A DNA stretch of 64,000 nucleotides from an uncultured bacterium (lineage in GTDB: Bacteria > Bacillota > Clostridia > Oscillospirales > Oscillospiraceae): positions 1-64,000 of the forward strand of contig CAMWRX010000003.1 of NCBI GenBank assembly GCA_947176765.1, given 5' to 3'. Made by a program: the position numbers and the translations under genes. Under the pieces are notes generated by a model. That model saw nothing but the letters and a program-made list of their open reading frames with translations, was not told the origin of the DNA and ran no database searches. Shown here one piece after another: positions 27,861 to 37,463 of the stretch (position 1 is its first letter; each line of letters opens with the position of its first letter).

Positions 27861-28832
27861 TCACCAATAACTCTTTACCAGTTCCTCCACCTGCTCCTTC
27901 TCAGGCATGGAGCGGATTGCTCCCTTTCTGGTCGTAACCAGATAAGCCGCCGTATTGGCGAAGCGGAGCATATCGGCGAGATCCGCTTCCGTCAAACCCT
28001 CCAGCCCGCGCTCCAGCACGAAATTCAGCACACAGGCGCAGAACGTATCCCCCGCGCCGGTGGTCTCAATGGTGCCGCCCAGCTTCACGCCGGGGACATA
28101 ACAGTGCTTGTCCTCATAGTAGGAGTAGCTGCCGTCCGCCCCCGCCGTAATGTTCAGCAGTTTCAGGTTCGGATAGTCCCCGCGAAGAATCTCCGCGCCG
28201 CGGTCAAAGTCTGTTTCACCGGTCATGAACTCAACTTCGTTGTCGGCGATCTTCACCACATCGCTGTGGGCCAGGCCCCAGCCTATCTGGGCTTTGGCCT
28301 CCTCCAGGCTCTCCCAAAGCGGGGGGCGGAGATTTGGGTCAAAGGAGATGATCGCCCCGCTGCGCTTCGCGGCCTCAACGGCCTTCATCGTGGCCTCTCT
28401 CACACCCTCATGGGTCATGGAGAGTGTCCCGAAGTGGAATATCCTGGCGTTTTCGATGCGCTCCAGGGGGAGTTCATCGGCATGCAGCATCATATCCGCA
28501 CCGGGGTTTCTGTAAAAGGAGAAATCACGGTCGCCGCCAGCCAGCGTCTGGACAAAGGCCAGCGTTGTCCTGGCGTCCCGGTCGATGAGAAGGGCATCCA
28601 TATTGATGCCGGCCTGCTCACCCGCCCCGCGGAGCAGGCGTCCAAACATATCGTCGCCCACCTTGCCGATGAAGGCGCAGGTCTTATGGAGCTTGCGGAG
28701 CATCGCCAGCACATTGCAGGGGGCGCCGCCGGGATTTGCCTCAAAAATGGAATTGCCCTGGGCGCTCTCACCGTTTACGGTGAAGTCGATCAAAAGCTCG
28801 CCAAGTGCTACCATGTCAAATCGATCACTCAT
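27861..28832 (-). CDS. scrK: Fructokinase (PfkB family)
   Basis: ALGELLIDFT, NPGGAPCNVLAMLRKL, ETTGAGDTFCACVLNF. Confidence 0.9.
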   Translation of the reverse strand: MSDRFDMVALGELLIDFTVNGESAQGNSIFEANPGGAPCNVLAMLRKLHKTCAFIGKVGDDMFGRLLRGAGEQAGINMDALLIDRDARTTLAFVQTLAGGDRDFSFYRNPGADMMLHADELPLERIENARIFHFGTLSMTHEGVREATMKAVEAAKRSGAIISFDPNLRPPLWESLEEAKAQIGWGLAHSDVVKIADNEVEFMTGETDFDRGAEILRGDYPNLKLLNITAGADGSYSYYEDKHCYVPGVKLGGTIETTGAGDTFCACVLNFVLERGLEGLTEADLADMLRFANTAAYLVTTRKGAIRSMPEKEQVEELVKSYW

Positions 28833-28843
28833 GTCTTTCCTCC

Positions 28844-30337
28844 TCAGTCCACGATCAAATCGTACTTTTCCACATCCATAATCACGCTTCCGTCGGCCTC
28901 GAAGCTGATGGCATTGGCGTTTACATCCGTATAGATCACCGAGGTGGCCGCCTGTTCCCCGTCGTTGACGAACAGCTCCATGCTGTACCTATCCAGCACC
29001 AGCCGAAGCTTGATCTCCCCCTGCCGGGGCCGGACCAGGAAGTCCCTGACGTTCACGATGTCGTGGGGGACCCCGCAGTGGGTGCGGTCAATGCGGACGG
29101 TATTGCACTCGGGCTTATACCGCACGGTGGTCATGTACTCCCCATCGCCGGCCACATTGATCTTAAACCAATGGTAGAGCCCATTTTGCACGGCGGGGCG
29201 GACAGTGACGGTCATATCGATCATCCTGCCCTTCACATTCCGCAGCGTCGTCAGGCCGGTGAGCAGCACGTTTTTGTACAGGATCTGATAACTGCGGCAA
29301 GCCTCCAGCTCCCGGACGGGATTCTGGATGAGCCTTCCGTCCTTGACCCCGAGCTCCCGGGGAAAGGTCATCTGGCCAAAGTACTGCGCCCCTTTGCGCT
29401 GGCAGCCTGAAGTCTCCCAGTTCTGCATCCAGGCGATCATCACCCGGCGCCCATCGGGGGTCTCCAGGGTCTGGGGGGCATAAAAGTCGAGGCCGTAGTC
29501 GATGGCCTGCACGTTTTCCCGGACCAAGTGGCACCGCTCCCGGTCGTACTCCCCGATGAGGCATACGGTGCCGTTCCCGGCGTGGAACTCCAGGCCGATG
29601 GCCGTCATCTCCTGGGGGCTTGTCAGAAGCACATATTTCCCGTCCAGCTGGAAGAAGTCCGGACACTCCCACATCTGCCCATATTGGTTATGGCAGGCCG
29701 CCAAAACGCCGTCGTACTTCCAGGTGGTAAAACAGTCCTTGCTCTCGTACAGGAGGATGGAGCCGCTCCCATCCGCCGGGCGGTTACCCACCACAGCGTA
29801 GTAGGTATCCCCCTCCCGCCAGATCTTCGGGTCCCGAAAATCAACATGACTGCCGCCCTCGGGCAGATCCTCCGCCGAAATTACGGGATTTGCGTCAAGC
29901 TTCTCGTAGTCAACACCGTCGCCGATGGCCAGACACTGGACCTGGCGGTCACAAAGCTCACCGCTCTCCTCCCGCACCTGGCGCACCCCGGTGTACATGA
30001 GCAGCTGCCTGCCGTCGGGCAGCTCAACGGCGCTGCCGGAGAAGCATCCGTTTTTGTCATACTCCATATCGGGGGCCAGCGCCGCCGGAAGCCGCTCCCA
30101 ACGGATGAAATCCCGGGTCTTTACATGGCCCCAGTGCATGGTGTCCCACTTGGTGGAGTAGGGGTTGTACTGGTAGAACAGGTGGTACTCCCCCTGGTAG
30201 ACAGAAAAGCCGTTAGGATCGTTCATCCAGCCGATGGTTGGGGTCATATGGAAGGCGGGGCGGTGCTCCTCCTGGACAAAGGGGCCATAGTGGGCCTCAA
30301 ATTCCCTGGCCTTTTTCAGTTTCTCGCTCAGCATCAT
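28844..30337 (-). CDS. Sucrose-6-phosphate hydrolase / beta-fructofuranosidase (GH32)
   Basis: PTIGWMNDPNGFSVYQGEYHLFYQYNP, VDFRDPKIW, MWECPDFF. Confidence 0.95.
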   Translation of the reverse strand: MMLSEKLKKAREFEAHYGPFVQEEHRPAFHMTPTIGWMNDPNGFSVYQGEYHLFYQYNPYSTKWDTMHWGHVKTRDFIRWERLPAALAPDMEYDKNGCFSGSAVELPDGRQLLMYTGVRQVREESGELCDRQVQCLAIGDGVDYEKLDANPVISAEDLPEGGSHVDFRDPKIWREGDTYYAVVGNRPADGSGSILLYESKDCFTTWKYDGVLAACHNQYGQMWECPDFFQLDGKYVLLTSPQEMTAIGLEFHAGNGTVCLIGEYDRERCHLVRENVQAIDYGLDFYAPQTLETPDGRRVMIAWMQNWETSGCQRKGAQYFGQMTFPRELGVKDGRLIQNPVRELEACRSYQILYKNVLLTGLTTLRNVKGRMIDMTVTVRPAVQNGLYHWFKINVAGDGEYMTTVRYKPECNTVRIDRTHCGVPHDIVNVRDFLVRPRQGEIKLRLVLDRYSMELFVNDGEQAATSVIYTDVNANAISFEADGSVIMDVEKYDLIVD

Positions 30338-30996
30338 ATGTTCTCCTCGTCGTTGTCATCGGTTTCGCCGGTCTCCCCGGCCAGATCCTCCGGGCGCATA
30401 TGGAGCCGGAACACCTGCTCGGTGGTAAAGCTGCACAGGACAAACACCGCCGCCGGTGTGACAAGGGCCATAAACGGCACCAGCAGCGTCAAGGCAAGCC
30501 CGCCCAAAAGGGGGAGCAGGACCCCAAACACCTTGATGGGATGGAGGGTCATCAGCATGGCCCCATACTGCAAAACCTCGCGGACAGTGCCAGTAAATCT
30601 GGCGGCGTAGGCCGCTGTATAGACTGTCCAGGTCAGCGCCACACACCAAATGACGATCACAGGCAAGTACAGGATTCCCATCGCCCCGCCGGACAGCCGG
30701 ATATACCGAAGGACGAATACGTCCACGGTCAAAAGCGCCATGACAACCAATTCCACCAGCCAAATCAGGGTGGAGCGCTTGAAGTTCTCTTGGAATGCCC
30801 CCCAGAAGCTCCGCCAAAGCGCGCCTTCTTTTTTTCGTATGGAGTGATAGGCCGCGGCGTACATGGCGGTGGTGGACGCCCCTATCGTGACCACGGGCAG
30901 GGAGAACACAAGCCACATCGCGCTCAGGCAGATGCAGTCGCCAATCGCGGTCAGCGCCCCCATGATGGGGCTGTCATAGCTGAATAATCCTTTCAT
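30334..30996 (-). CDS. DUF624 (YesL-like) membrane protein
   Basis: CLSAMWLVFSLPVVTIGASTTAMYAAAYHSIRKKEG. Confidence 0.88.
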   Translation of the reverse strand: MKGLFSYDSPIMGALTAIGDCICLSAMWLVFSLPVVTIGASTTAMYAAAYHSIRKKEGALWRSFWGAFQENFKRSTLIWLVELVVMALLTVDVFVLRYIRLSGGAMGILYLPVIVIWCVALTWTVYTAAYAARFTGTVREVLQYGAMLMTLHPIKVFGVLLPLLGGLALTLLVPFMALVTPAAVFVLCSFTTEQVFRLHMRPEDLAGETGETDDNDEENI

Positions 30997-31035
30997 ACAC
31001 TCTCCGACCTTTGACGCCGCGTTACGGCGGTTTTC

Positions 31036-31065
31036 CTGCTCCCGCCCCTTCCGGGGCGGGAGCAG
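31036..31065. other. Intergenic 13-bp hairpin
   Basis: CTGCTCCCGCCCC-TTCC-GGGGCGGGAGCAG (GGAA loop on the mRNA strand). Confidence 0.8.
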
Positions 31066-31083
31066 TGCTGGCAGCTTGATGGT

Positions 31084-32820
31084 TTACGGCCTTGTATACT
31101 CCCTCAGGGAGGTAAACAGCACCGCGTTGTTTTCCGCGAAAACCTCTATGGTCTTTCCGCTGGCTCCGTAAAGCCGGACGGTCAGGGATGCCATGCCGTC
31201 GATGTAGAAGATGCCCACCGACCCCTCCTGGATATAGGTGAAGGAGTAAGTTTCCCCAGGCTCAAGATTCACAGCAGTCTCCGTAATGAGGGTGCCGCCC
31301 TCGTTGAACTGGAGGCGGAGCATCCCATCGGCGGGCGAGATAGTGATGAACTTGTTCTTATCGTCCCGCCCGTTGTAGTCAAAGCTGAGGCCGAAGGAGC
31401 CCTGGCCGGTAAAGGTGAACTCGCCGGTGAGCATGAAGCTCTCATAGCAGGTGAAGGCGTCGGCGTAGCTGTAAGCGGAGCCGGACTGCACGAAAGCGTG
31501 GGTGTCCTCGATGGGCAGCGCCCGCCGGACAGAGAAACTGTCCGCGATGCTGTCCACAGGGGCCAGCGCCAGGGATTTGTCGGGCAGCTGCACCAGCTTC
31601 TGGACGGCCAGATTGCCCGCCCACGCGGCCACGTCCTGGGTGGAGGATACCGACTCAGACCGGCGTGCCCAGCCCACCATGTAGACGTTCTCCCCGTCCT
31701 CTACGTGTTTGGCGGCATAGAACAGCTTGCCGTCCAGCCGCACAGGGTCGCCGTAGGGGCCGTAGGGGGTATCGGAGGAGGCATACCAGAGGGTGTCGTC
31801 CTGGGCGGAATAGGTGATGTAATAGGTGTCCCCGATTTTAAATGTATCGCTGCACTCCAGGTTCCAGAAGTCCCCCACGGGGTTGGTGAAGATGATGCCG
31901 TCATAGTGGGCGTTCTCCAGATCCGGGCTCAGGGTGTACTTCAGGATCCGCGCCGTCCCCCCCTGGGAAGCGGTGACCGTCAGGATGATGTTCCCGGTAT
32001 CGGGGTCAACGTACGCCTGGGGGTCGCGGAAGTCCTGCTTCTGTCCCAGCTCAGCGGGGGGTGTAATGTCCCAGCCGGCCAGCTTCTCAAAGGACGTGGG
32101 GGTGTCTCCCACCGCCACCATGATCTTCTCGGCGTATTCCAGGATATTGCCGTCCCCATGGCCGGTGTAGAAGAAATAGTATTTCCCATCAACCTTGACC
32201 ACCGAGCCTGTACCGATCCAGCTGTCCTGGCCGCCGGAGTGGGAGGCCTCCAGGATGGACTCGTCATACTCCGTGTAGGTTACAAAATCAGTCGTGGTGA
32301 CCAGGTAGGCCGAGTGGTTGTAGGAGTCCCCAGCCTCTTTCAGATAGTAGATGTAATAAACGCCGTCCTCATAGTAGGGCATCGTATCACCCACATAGGG
32401 CTGGCTCACGCCGTCCATCTCCGGCTGGAAGAAGGAGGCGTACTCATAGGCCGTCTCCTGGCTCCCGGGGGTCCTGAGGCTGGAAAAATCCTTGTCGCCG
32501 CCTCCCTCGGAGATGGTGTCCCCGGTGTCCTTGTCCCAGCCGGCATAGAGGGTCATGTCGCTTTTTACCTTGTCCGCGCCCATGTCCCAGGGCTCCGTCA
32601 GCCCCGCGTCCTTAAACCAGCCAAGGAAGGCATAGCCGTCCCTTTGGGGCTCCCCGGGCGCCGTCACCGTCTTGCCGGAGCTGACGGTCTGCTGATCGTA
32701 GGCTGTGCCGGCGGATTTCGCGTCAAAGCTCACCGTGTACTGCTCCGACGAGCAGGAGCACATCAGCAGCGAGATGGTGACACAGATGCCCGCAAGGCAG
32801 GCCGCAGTCTTTTTTTGCAT
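31084..32820 (-). CDS. Secreted GH32-family fructan hydrolase lipoprotein with Flg_new/InlB repeat
   Basis: Signal lipobox ISLLMCSC; YTVSFDAKSAGTAYDQQTVSSGKTVTAPGEPQRDGYAFLGWFKDAGLTEPWD; QDFRDPQAYVD, FWNLECSDTFKIGDTYYITYS. Confidence 0.8.
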   Translation of the reverse strand: MQKKTAACLAGICVTISLLMCSCSSEQYTVSFDAKSAGTAYDQQTVSSGKTVTAPGEPQRDGYAFLGWFKDAGLTEPWDMGADKVKSDMTLYAGWDKDTGDTISEGGGDKDFSSLRTPGSQETAYEYASFFQPEMDGVSQPYVGDTMPYYEDGVYYIYYLKEAGDSYNHSAYLVTTTDFVTYTEYDESILEASHSGGQDSWIGTGSVVKVDGKYYFFYTGHGDGNILEYAEKIMVAVGDTPTSFEKLAGWDITPPAELGQKQDFRDPQAYVDPDTGNIILTVTASQGGTARILKYTLSPDLENAHYDGIIFTNPVGDFWNLECSDTFKIGDTYYITYSAQDDTLWYASSDTPYGPYGDPVRLDGKLFYAAKHVEDGENVYMVGWARRSESVSSTQDVAAWAGNLAVQKLVQLPDKSLALAPVDSIADSFSVRRALPIEDTHAFVQSGSAYSYADAFTCYESFMLTGEFTFTGQGSFGLSFDYNGRDDKNKFITISPADGMLRLQFNEGGTLITETAVNLEPGETYSFTYIQEGSVGIFYIDGMASLTVRLYGASGKTIEVFAENNAVLFTSLREYTRP

Positions 32821-32866
32821 CGTTCCTCCGTCCTTTCCGCACGGGTGCTTTGTTCCGATTTTTGTT

Positions 32867-32894
32867 GTTCCCGCCCCCTTCCGGGGGCGGGAAC
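32867..32894. other. Intergenic 12-bp hairpin
   Basis: GTTCCCGCCCCC-TTCC-GGGGGCGGGAAC (GGAA loop on the mRNA strand). Confidence 0.8.
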
Positions 32895-32910
32895 TGGGGT
32901 GCAGCTTAAA

Positions 32911-34746
32911 TTATATCACGCTTCTCTGGTAAATGGTGATATTGGTGAACTCGATGGTCACCTCACCCAGGTCGGGCAGGGTGTTGGAGCCGAACTGGAA
33001 CAGCATCTCGAAGTCCATGTCCAGAATCAGCGTATCGGTGGTCTCGAAGGTGAAGGTCTGCTCCTCGGTGGTGAAGTCGATGCCCTCGGAGATCCTGGGG
33101 TCCCAGCCCCCCATGGGGTTGAGGAAGAAGCCGCAGGACACGGGCTTGGAGGCCTTCGCGGTGATCTCCACGGTAAAGTAGCTGTCGGCAGGCAGGGTCA
33201 GGGTGTTCGCGCCGTGGCCGAAGATCAGCTTGTTGTGCCAGTCAACGGAGCCGCCCTGGTCGATGCGGTAGAACAGGCTGCCATCCTGCGTCCAGATGGT
33301 GCCCACGCCCCGCTCGTTGTCCTCGTCCGTGCCGTTGTAGGTGGTCCAGAGGTAGTCGGGGTTGGCGTCGCCCGCCTGGCTCACGCCAAAGCTGTCGATG
33401 GTCTTGACCGTCTCCAGGTCGCCTTCCATTTTGCCAAACTCCAGGTTGCTGACGGTCAGCGTATTGGAGGACGCGCCGCCCGAGGGGTTGCCGATCTGCA
33501 TCCGAATCACGGGATCGTCCACGCTGTTTTCAGCCGTGAAGGTATTGGTGACCACGATCTCCTCGCCGGCCCCGACAGACAGGCTGTTGAAGTTGGCCCG
33601 GGCCGCGTCATTCTGGGTGGCGCTCTCCACCAGGAGCTCACCATCCTGGGCGTTTTCCGCTTTCAGGGTGTAGCTGTAGTAGTACTTCTGGCCAGCCTCC
33701 ACCGTGAGGCCGGACAGGGCGATGTCGGCCTTGATGCTCCACACGCCGCCGTCAGTGGGATAGCTGTCGATCTGGAACACGCCCGTGCCGTTCCCGGCGC
33801 AGGAGGCGGAGCCGGAGGCCCCGTCGCCGGCGGAAATCGTGACGGCGCTGTCGCTGGACGCGGAGAAGTCGTTGGTGTAAACGGGCACGCGGGTCTCGGA
33901 ACCGGAGATCTCATAGATCTCGATCTTGTCAATGGTGACGGTGAAGTTCTCGGGGGTGGTGTCGGAGGGGTTGTCAGGGTTGGGGGTGATCTTGCCCAGG
34001 TTGAGGATCAGCTCCGCGCTGCCCTCGCCGGAGGAGGTAAAGTTCAACTCCAGGGGGGCAATCTCGGTTCCGATGCGCACATTGTATGCCCCGCCGAAGG
34101 TGGCCCAGTCCGCGGCGTTCTCGTCACGGGCCAGGATGTGGGCATAGGTCTCCTGGGTGGACTTGGCCCAGATCTTCACCTTATAATCGGCGGCCTTCAG
34201 CTCAACGCCGGCCTTCTTCAACTGGATATCCCCGTCGCCGCTGCCGGCATCGGTGATGTCGAACACGAACGCGCCGTCTTTCAGCTCACCGGACGCGTTC
34301 ACGCCTTCGGCGACGCTGGCTTCCCAGCCGTGGCTGTCAGTACTGGCGGTAGCGAAGTCCATCTGTTCAAGGATTACAGCCTCGCCGGTCTGGCGGGTGA
34401 CGGTCAGGGTCGCGTAGGCCTCGACGGTCTCGCCGCCCTTGTCGGTGACGGAATAGGTCAGCTCATAAGTACCGGCGGACTCCGGGGTGGCCTTGCCGTT
34501 CTGGAAGGTCAGGGAGGGCATGGAGGTGATGGTAATCATGGAGGTAATGTCGCCGTCCTCCGCGTCGGAGGCGGTGACGCCGGCAAGCGCGTCAAACTCG
34601 GTGCCGGCCACCACATCCTGGTCCATGACGCCGGAGATGGTGGGCGGGGTGTTTTCGCCGCTGCTCTTGCAGCCGGCCGCGGCAAGGAGCATGGCCAGGC
34701 ACAGAAGCGCCGCTAAGATCCGATTCATTTTTTTCATGTTACACAC
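32911..34746 (-). CDS. Lipoprotein with Ig-like and carbohydrate-binding domains
   Basis: CLAMLLAAAGCKSS lipobox; PTISGVMDQDVVAGTEFDALAGVTASDAEDGDIT (DUF5011-like); jelly-roll-like repeats. Confidence 0.75.
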   Translation of the reverse strand: MCNMKKMNRILAALLCLAMLLAAAGCKSSGENTPPTISGVMDQDVVAGTEFDALAGVTASDAEDGDITSMITITSMPSLTFQNGKATPESAGTYELTYSVTDKGGETVEAYATLTVTRQTGEAVILEQMDFATASTDSHGWEASVAEGVNASGELKDGAFVFDITDAGSGDGDIQLKKAGVELKAADYKVKIWAKSTQETYAHILARDENAADWATFGGAYNVRIGTEIAPLELNFTSSGEGSAELILNLGKITPNPDNPSDTTPENFTVTIDKIEIYEISGSETRVPVYTNDFSASSDSAVTISAGDGASGSASCAGNGTGVFQIDSYPTDGGVWSIKADIALSGLTVEAGQKYYYSYTLKAENAQDGELLVESATQNDAARANFNSLSVGAGEEIVVTNTFTAENSVDDPVIRMQIGNPSGGASSNTLTVSNLEFGKMEGDLETVKTIDSFGVSQAGDANPDYLWTTYNGTDEDNERGVGTIWTQDGSLFYRIDQGGSVDWHNKLIFGHGANTLTLPADSYFTVEITAKASKPVSCGFFLNPMGGWDPRISEGIDFTTEEQTFTFETTDTLILDMDFEMLFQFGSNTLPDLGEVTIEFTNITIYQRSVI

Positions 34747-34751
34747 TCCTA

Positions 34752-36437
34752 TCAGGTGCTGGAAGTGTACCTGTCATAGGCGGCCTGGTAGACCTTCTGG
34801 AGCTCATCCAGATGGGTACGCCCAGTCAGGTCATTCTTAAAGGTGGTCCAGTCAGCGTCGGACACGCCGCCGTTCATGAGCCATTTCACCAGGTTGGTGC
34901 GGATATAGTCGTTCAGGCTGGACTCATAGTTGCTGATGGTGTTGAGCTCGTCAAGGGTAAACTGCAGGTTGGGGGTGGGGATCACACCATCGGGGCAATA
35001 CTTCCTGATGAAGGTGTCCAGCCGCTCCACGCGCAGCTGGGCGCGGGGCTCCATGTTGACCACGTTATTCCAGGCGTAGTCGGACAGGTAGATGATGCCG
35101 TAGGGGGCGTTCTGCATACGCAGCTCGTCGGCGGTCAGGCCGGCGGGCAGCTCCTTCTGCACCAGCATACCGTTGGAGTCCAGCTCCTCCTCATAGACGA
35201 TGCCGATGGGGCCGTAGTTGATCTGGGCGGAAATGATGGGATCATAGTAGCGGTCGAAGTAGGCCAGCAGCACTTCCACGTTGGGGACGTCGGCGAAGAA
35301 GATGAGCTCACCGGTGCCGATCTCGGGGTTGTTGGAAACGCAGACGGTCTGATCGCCGTTGGGGCCTACCAGCGGGGTGCACACGATGTAGTTCTCGGGG
35401 TTGGAGACCACGGTCTCGCTCTCCCACCAGTAGAAGAAGCCATAGGTCTCAGTGCCCTTGCCGTTGGCCAGGAAGTTGTCCTGGGAGATCTCGAAGGACA
35501 CCTTGTCGATCAGGTTGTTGGACACCCAGTTGGCGATGAAGTTGGTGGCGTCCTTGAAGCGGTCGTCCTGGACGGTGTAGGTAACCTTGCCGTCCACGAT
35601 CACGCGGTGCTCCAGGTTATCGTTCAGGCCGAACATACCGTAGAGGTCGCACTGGTTGCCCTGCCAGTTATTGTAGACAAAGCTCATGGGACGCTCGTCG
35701 TCAGCCTGGCCGTTGCCGTTCATGTCGTTGTCGCGGAAGTAGGTCATCAGGGCCTCGGCCTGGGCCGCGGTGAGGGTCAGGCCGTCCTTCAGATCGGCCT
35801 CGGAAACGCCGCTGACGGCGCCGGCCTGGATGGCCGCGGCGGCCCAGTTTTTATTGAGGAACAGGATGTTGGGATGCTTGAACAGGCCCATTTCCTCGAT
35901 ACGGGGGAGAGCGTAGATCTTGCCGTCCTCGCTGGTCATCTGGGCCTTGATGTCGGGGCGCTCCTCCAGGATCTTGGCAAAGTTGGGCATATACTCCAGG
36001 TAGTCGCTGATGGGCAGCAGCACCTTGCGCTGGGCGTACTTGATGATCTCGCCGGCGGTCATGCCCGCGTGATAGATGGCGTCGGGGCGGTCGCTGGTGT
36101 TGCCGAAGATCAGATTCTTCTGCTGGCTGTACACCGACTCACTGACGTTCTCCCAGGACACATACACGTTGGTGCTCTCATAAAGATCCTGCATGATCTT
36201 CATATCGTTGTAGTCCAGGGCGGAAGCATTCTTCGAGGAGTAGATGCTGAAGGAGATCTCCTGGGCGCCCTTTTCATTGAGGATGGGGGCGTTGGGGTCG
36301 GTCCACTGGAAGCCGTACTCGGAAACCAGCGTGTCCACGTCGGAACCCGTCCGGTTATCCTTCTTGCCGCTGCTGCCGCAGGCGGCCAGGCTCAGGAGCA
36401 TGGACAGAAGAAGCAGAGTCGCAATAAACTTTTTCAT
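34752..36437 (-). CDS. Extracellular solute-binding lipoprotein (carbohydrate ABC transporter, LplA-like)
   Basis: LLSMLLSLAACGSSGKKDN lipobox; operon with two permeases. Confidence 0.88.
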   Translation of the reverse strand: MKKFIATLLLLSMLLSLAACGSSGKKDNRTGSDVDTLVSEYGFQWTDPNAPILNEKGAQEISFSIYSSKNASALDYNDMKIMQDLYESTNVYVSWENVSESVYSQQKNLIFGNTSDRPDAIYHAGMTAGEIIKYAQRKVLLPISDYLEYMPNFAKILEERPDIKAQMTSEDGKIYALPRIEEMGLFKHPNILFLNKNWAAAAIQAGAVSGVSEADLKDGLTLTAAQAEALMTYFRDNDMNGNGQADDERPMSFVYNNWQGNQCDLYGMFGLNDNLEHRVIVDGKVTYTVQDDRFKDATNFIANWVSNNLIDKVSFEISQDNFLANGKGTETYGFFYWWESETVVSNPENYIVCTPLVGPNGDQTVCVSNNPEIGTGELIFFADVPNVEVLLAYFDRYYDPIISAQINYGPIGIVYEEELDSNGMLVQKELPAGLTADELRMQNAPYGIIYLSDYAWNNVVNMEPRAQLRVERLDTFIRKYCPDGVIPTPNLQFTLDELNTISNYESSLNDYIRTNLVKWLMNGGVSDADWTTFKNDLTGRTHLDELQKVYQAAYDRYTSST

Positions 36438-36468
36438 ATCACGTAACCTCCAAGTTTATAATAGACAT

Positions 36469-36516
36469 ACTGGAAAGAACCAGGGTTCTTTCCAGTGTTG
36501 CGGCGTATGCCGCAAC
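36469..36516. other. Two adjacent intergenic hairpins
   Basis: ACTGGAAAGAACC-AG-GGTTCTTTCCAGT then GTTGCGGC-GTAT-GCCGCAAC. Confidence 0.75.
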
Positions 36517-36542
36517 ATACCAATTTTTCCCTTTCAGTGGGA

Positions 36543-37463
36543 TCAGCCCTTCAGCGAGCCGATCATAACGCCCTGGCTGAAGTACTTCTGCACGAAGGGG
36601 TAGAGCATCAGCACCGGGACGCTGGAAACAATGACGGAGACATACTTGATCTGGTTTGCCAGGCGGTACTGCTCCAGGATGGTTTCACCGCTGCCGCCGG
36701 TGGTGCTCTCCGAGGCAATCAGGATCTCCTTCAGCACCAGCTGCAGGGGATACATGGTCTCATCCTGGAGGAAGATCATGGCGTTGAAGTAGCTGTTCCA
36801 CTGGCCGATGGCGTAGTAGAGGGCCATGACCGCCAGGATCGCCTTGGACAAGGGCAGGACGATGGTGAAGAACAGGCCGTACTCCCCCGCGCCGTCTATC
36901 TTAGCCGCCTCCACCAAGCCGTCCGGGATGCTGGACTCAAAGAAGGTCTTGGTCATGAACAGGTTCCACACCGACAGGATGGAGGGCAGGATAACGGCCC
37001 ACATGGTGTTCACCAGCCCCAGGCTGCTCATCACGTTGTAGAAAGGGATCAGGCCGCCGCCGAAGAACATGGGGATGATGAAGTAGATCATCAGCGCCTT
37101 TTTGCCCGGGGTGGTCTTGCGGCTCAGGGCCCAGCCGGCGGGGACCGTTACGATCAGGGCCAGCACTACGGTGAGCACCGTGTAGATGATGGTATTCAGG
37201 TACCCTCTCCAGATGTCCGTCCGCTCCAGGATCTTCTGGAAGCCGGAGAACGTGATCTGCACCGGGTACAGGATGACCTTGCCCGCCAGAACCGCGTCCG
37301 GGTCGGAGATGGAGGCGATCACGATGAAGTACAGCGGGTAGAGCACGATGAGCGCCATAAGGCCCAGGAACAGGGCGTTTATGATATAGAACACTTTGTC
37401 GCCCGTGGTGTTCTTGATGGGAGCGCTTTTTTTAGTTGCCATCACTCTCTCCTCCTTTACCAC
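36543..37463 (-). CDS. Carbohydrate ABC transporter permease
   Basis: DGAGEYGLFFTIVLPLSKAILAVMALYYAIGQWN EAA-loop motif. Confidence 0.92.
   Translation of the reverse strand: MVKEERVMATKKSAPIKNTTGDKVFYIINALFLGLMALIVLYPLYFIVIASISDPDAVLAGKVILYPVQITFSGFQKILERTDIWRGYLNTIIYTVLTVVLALIVTVPAGWALSRKTTPGKKALMIYFIIPMFFGGGLIPFYNVMSSLGLVNTMWAVILPSILSVWNLFMTKTFFESSIPDGLVEAAKIDGAGEYGLFFTIVLPLSKAILAVMALYYAIGQWNSYFNAMIFLQDETMYPLQLVLKEILIASESTTGGSGETILEQYRLANQIKYVSVIVSSVPVLMLYPFVQKYFSQGVMIGSLKG

Noticed and set aside
27460-27867. 135-aa minus ORF across the tRNA fragment and terminators
   Set aside because: Ends in WWTIQDLNL, a common false translation of tRNA/terminator regions
31498-34716. 1072-aa + strand ORF antisense to two lipoprotein genes
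   Set aside because: Spans two well-supported minus-strand genes and an intergenic hairpin; composition typical of high-GC antisense frames
34812-36446. 544-aa + strand ORF antisense to the solute-binding protein
   Set aside because: Same codon-bias artefact; the opposite strand has a clear lipoprotein with lipobox
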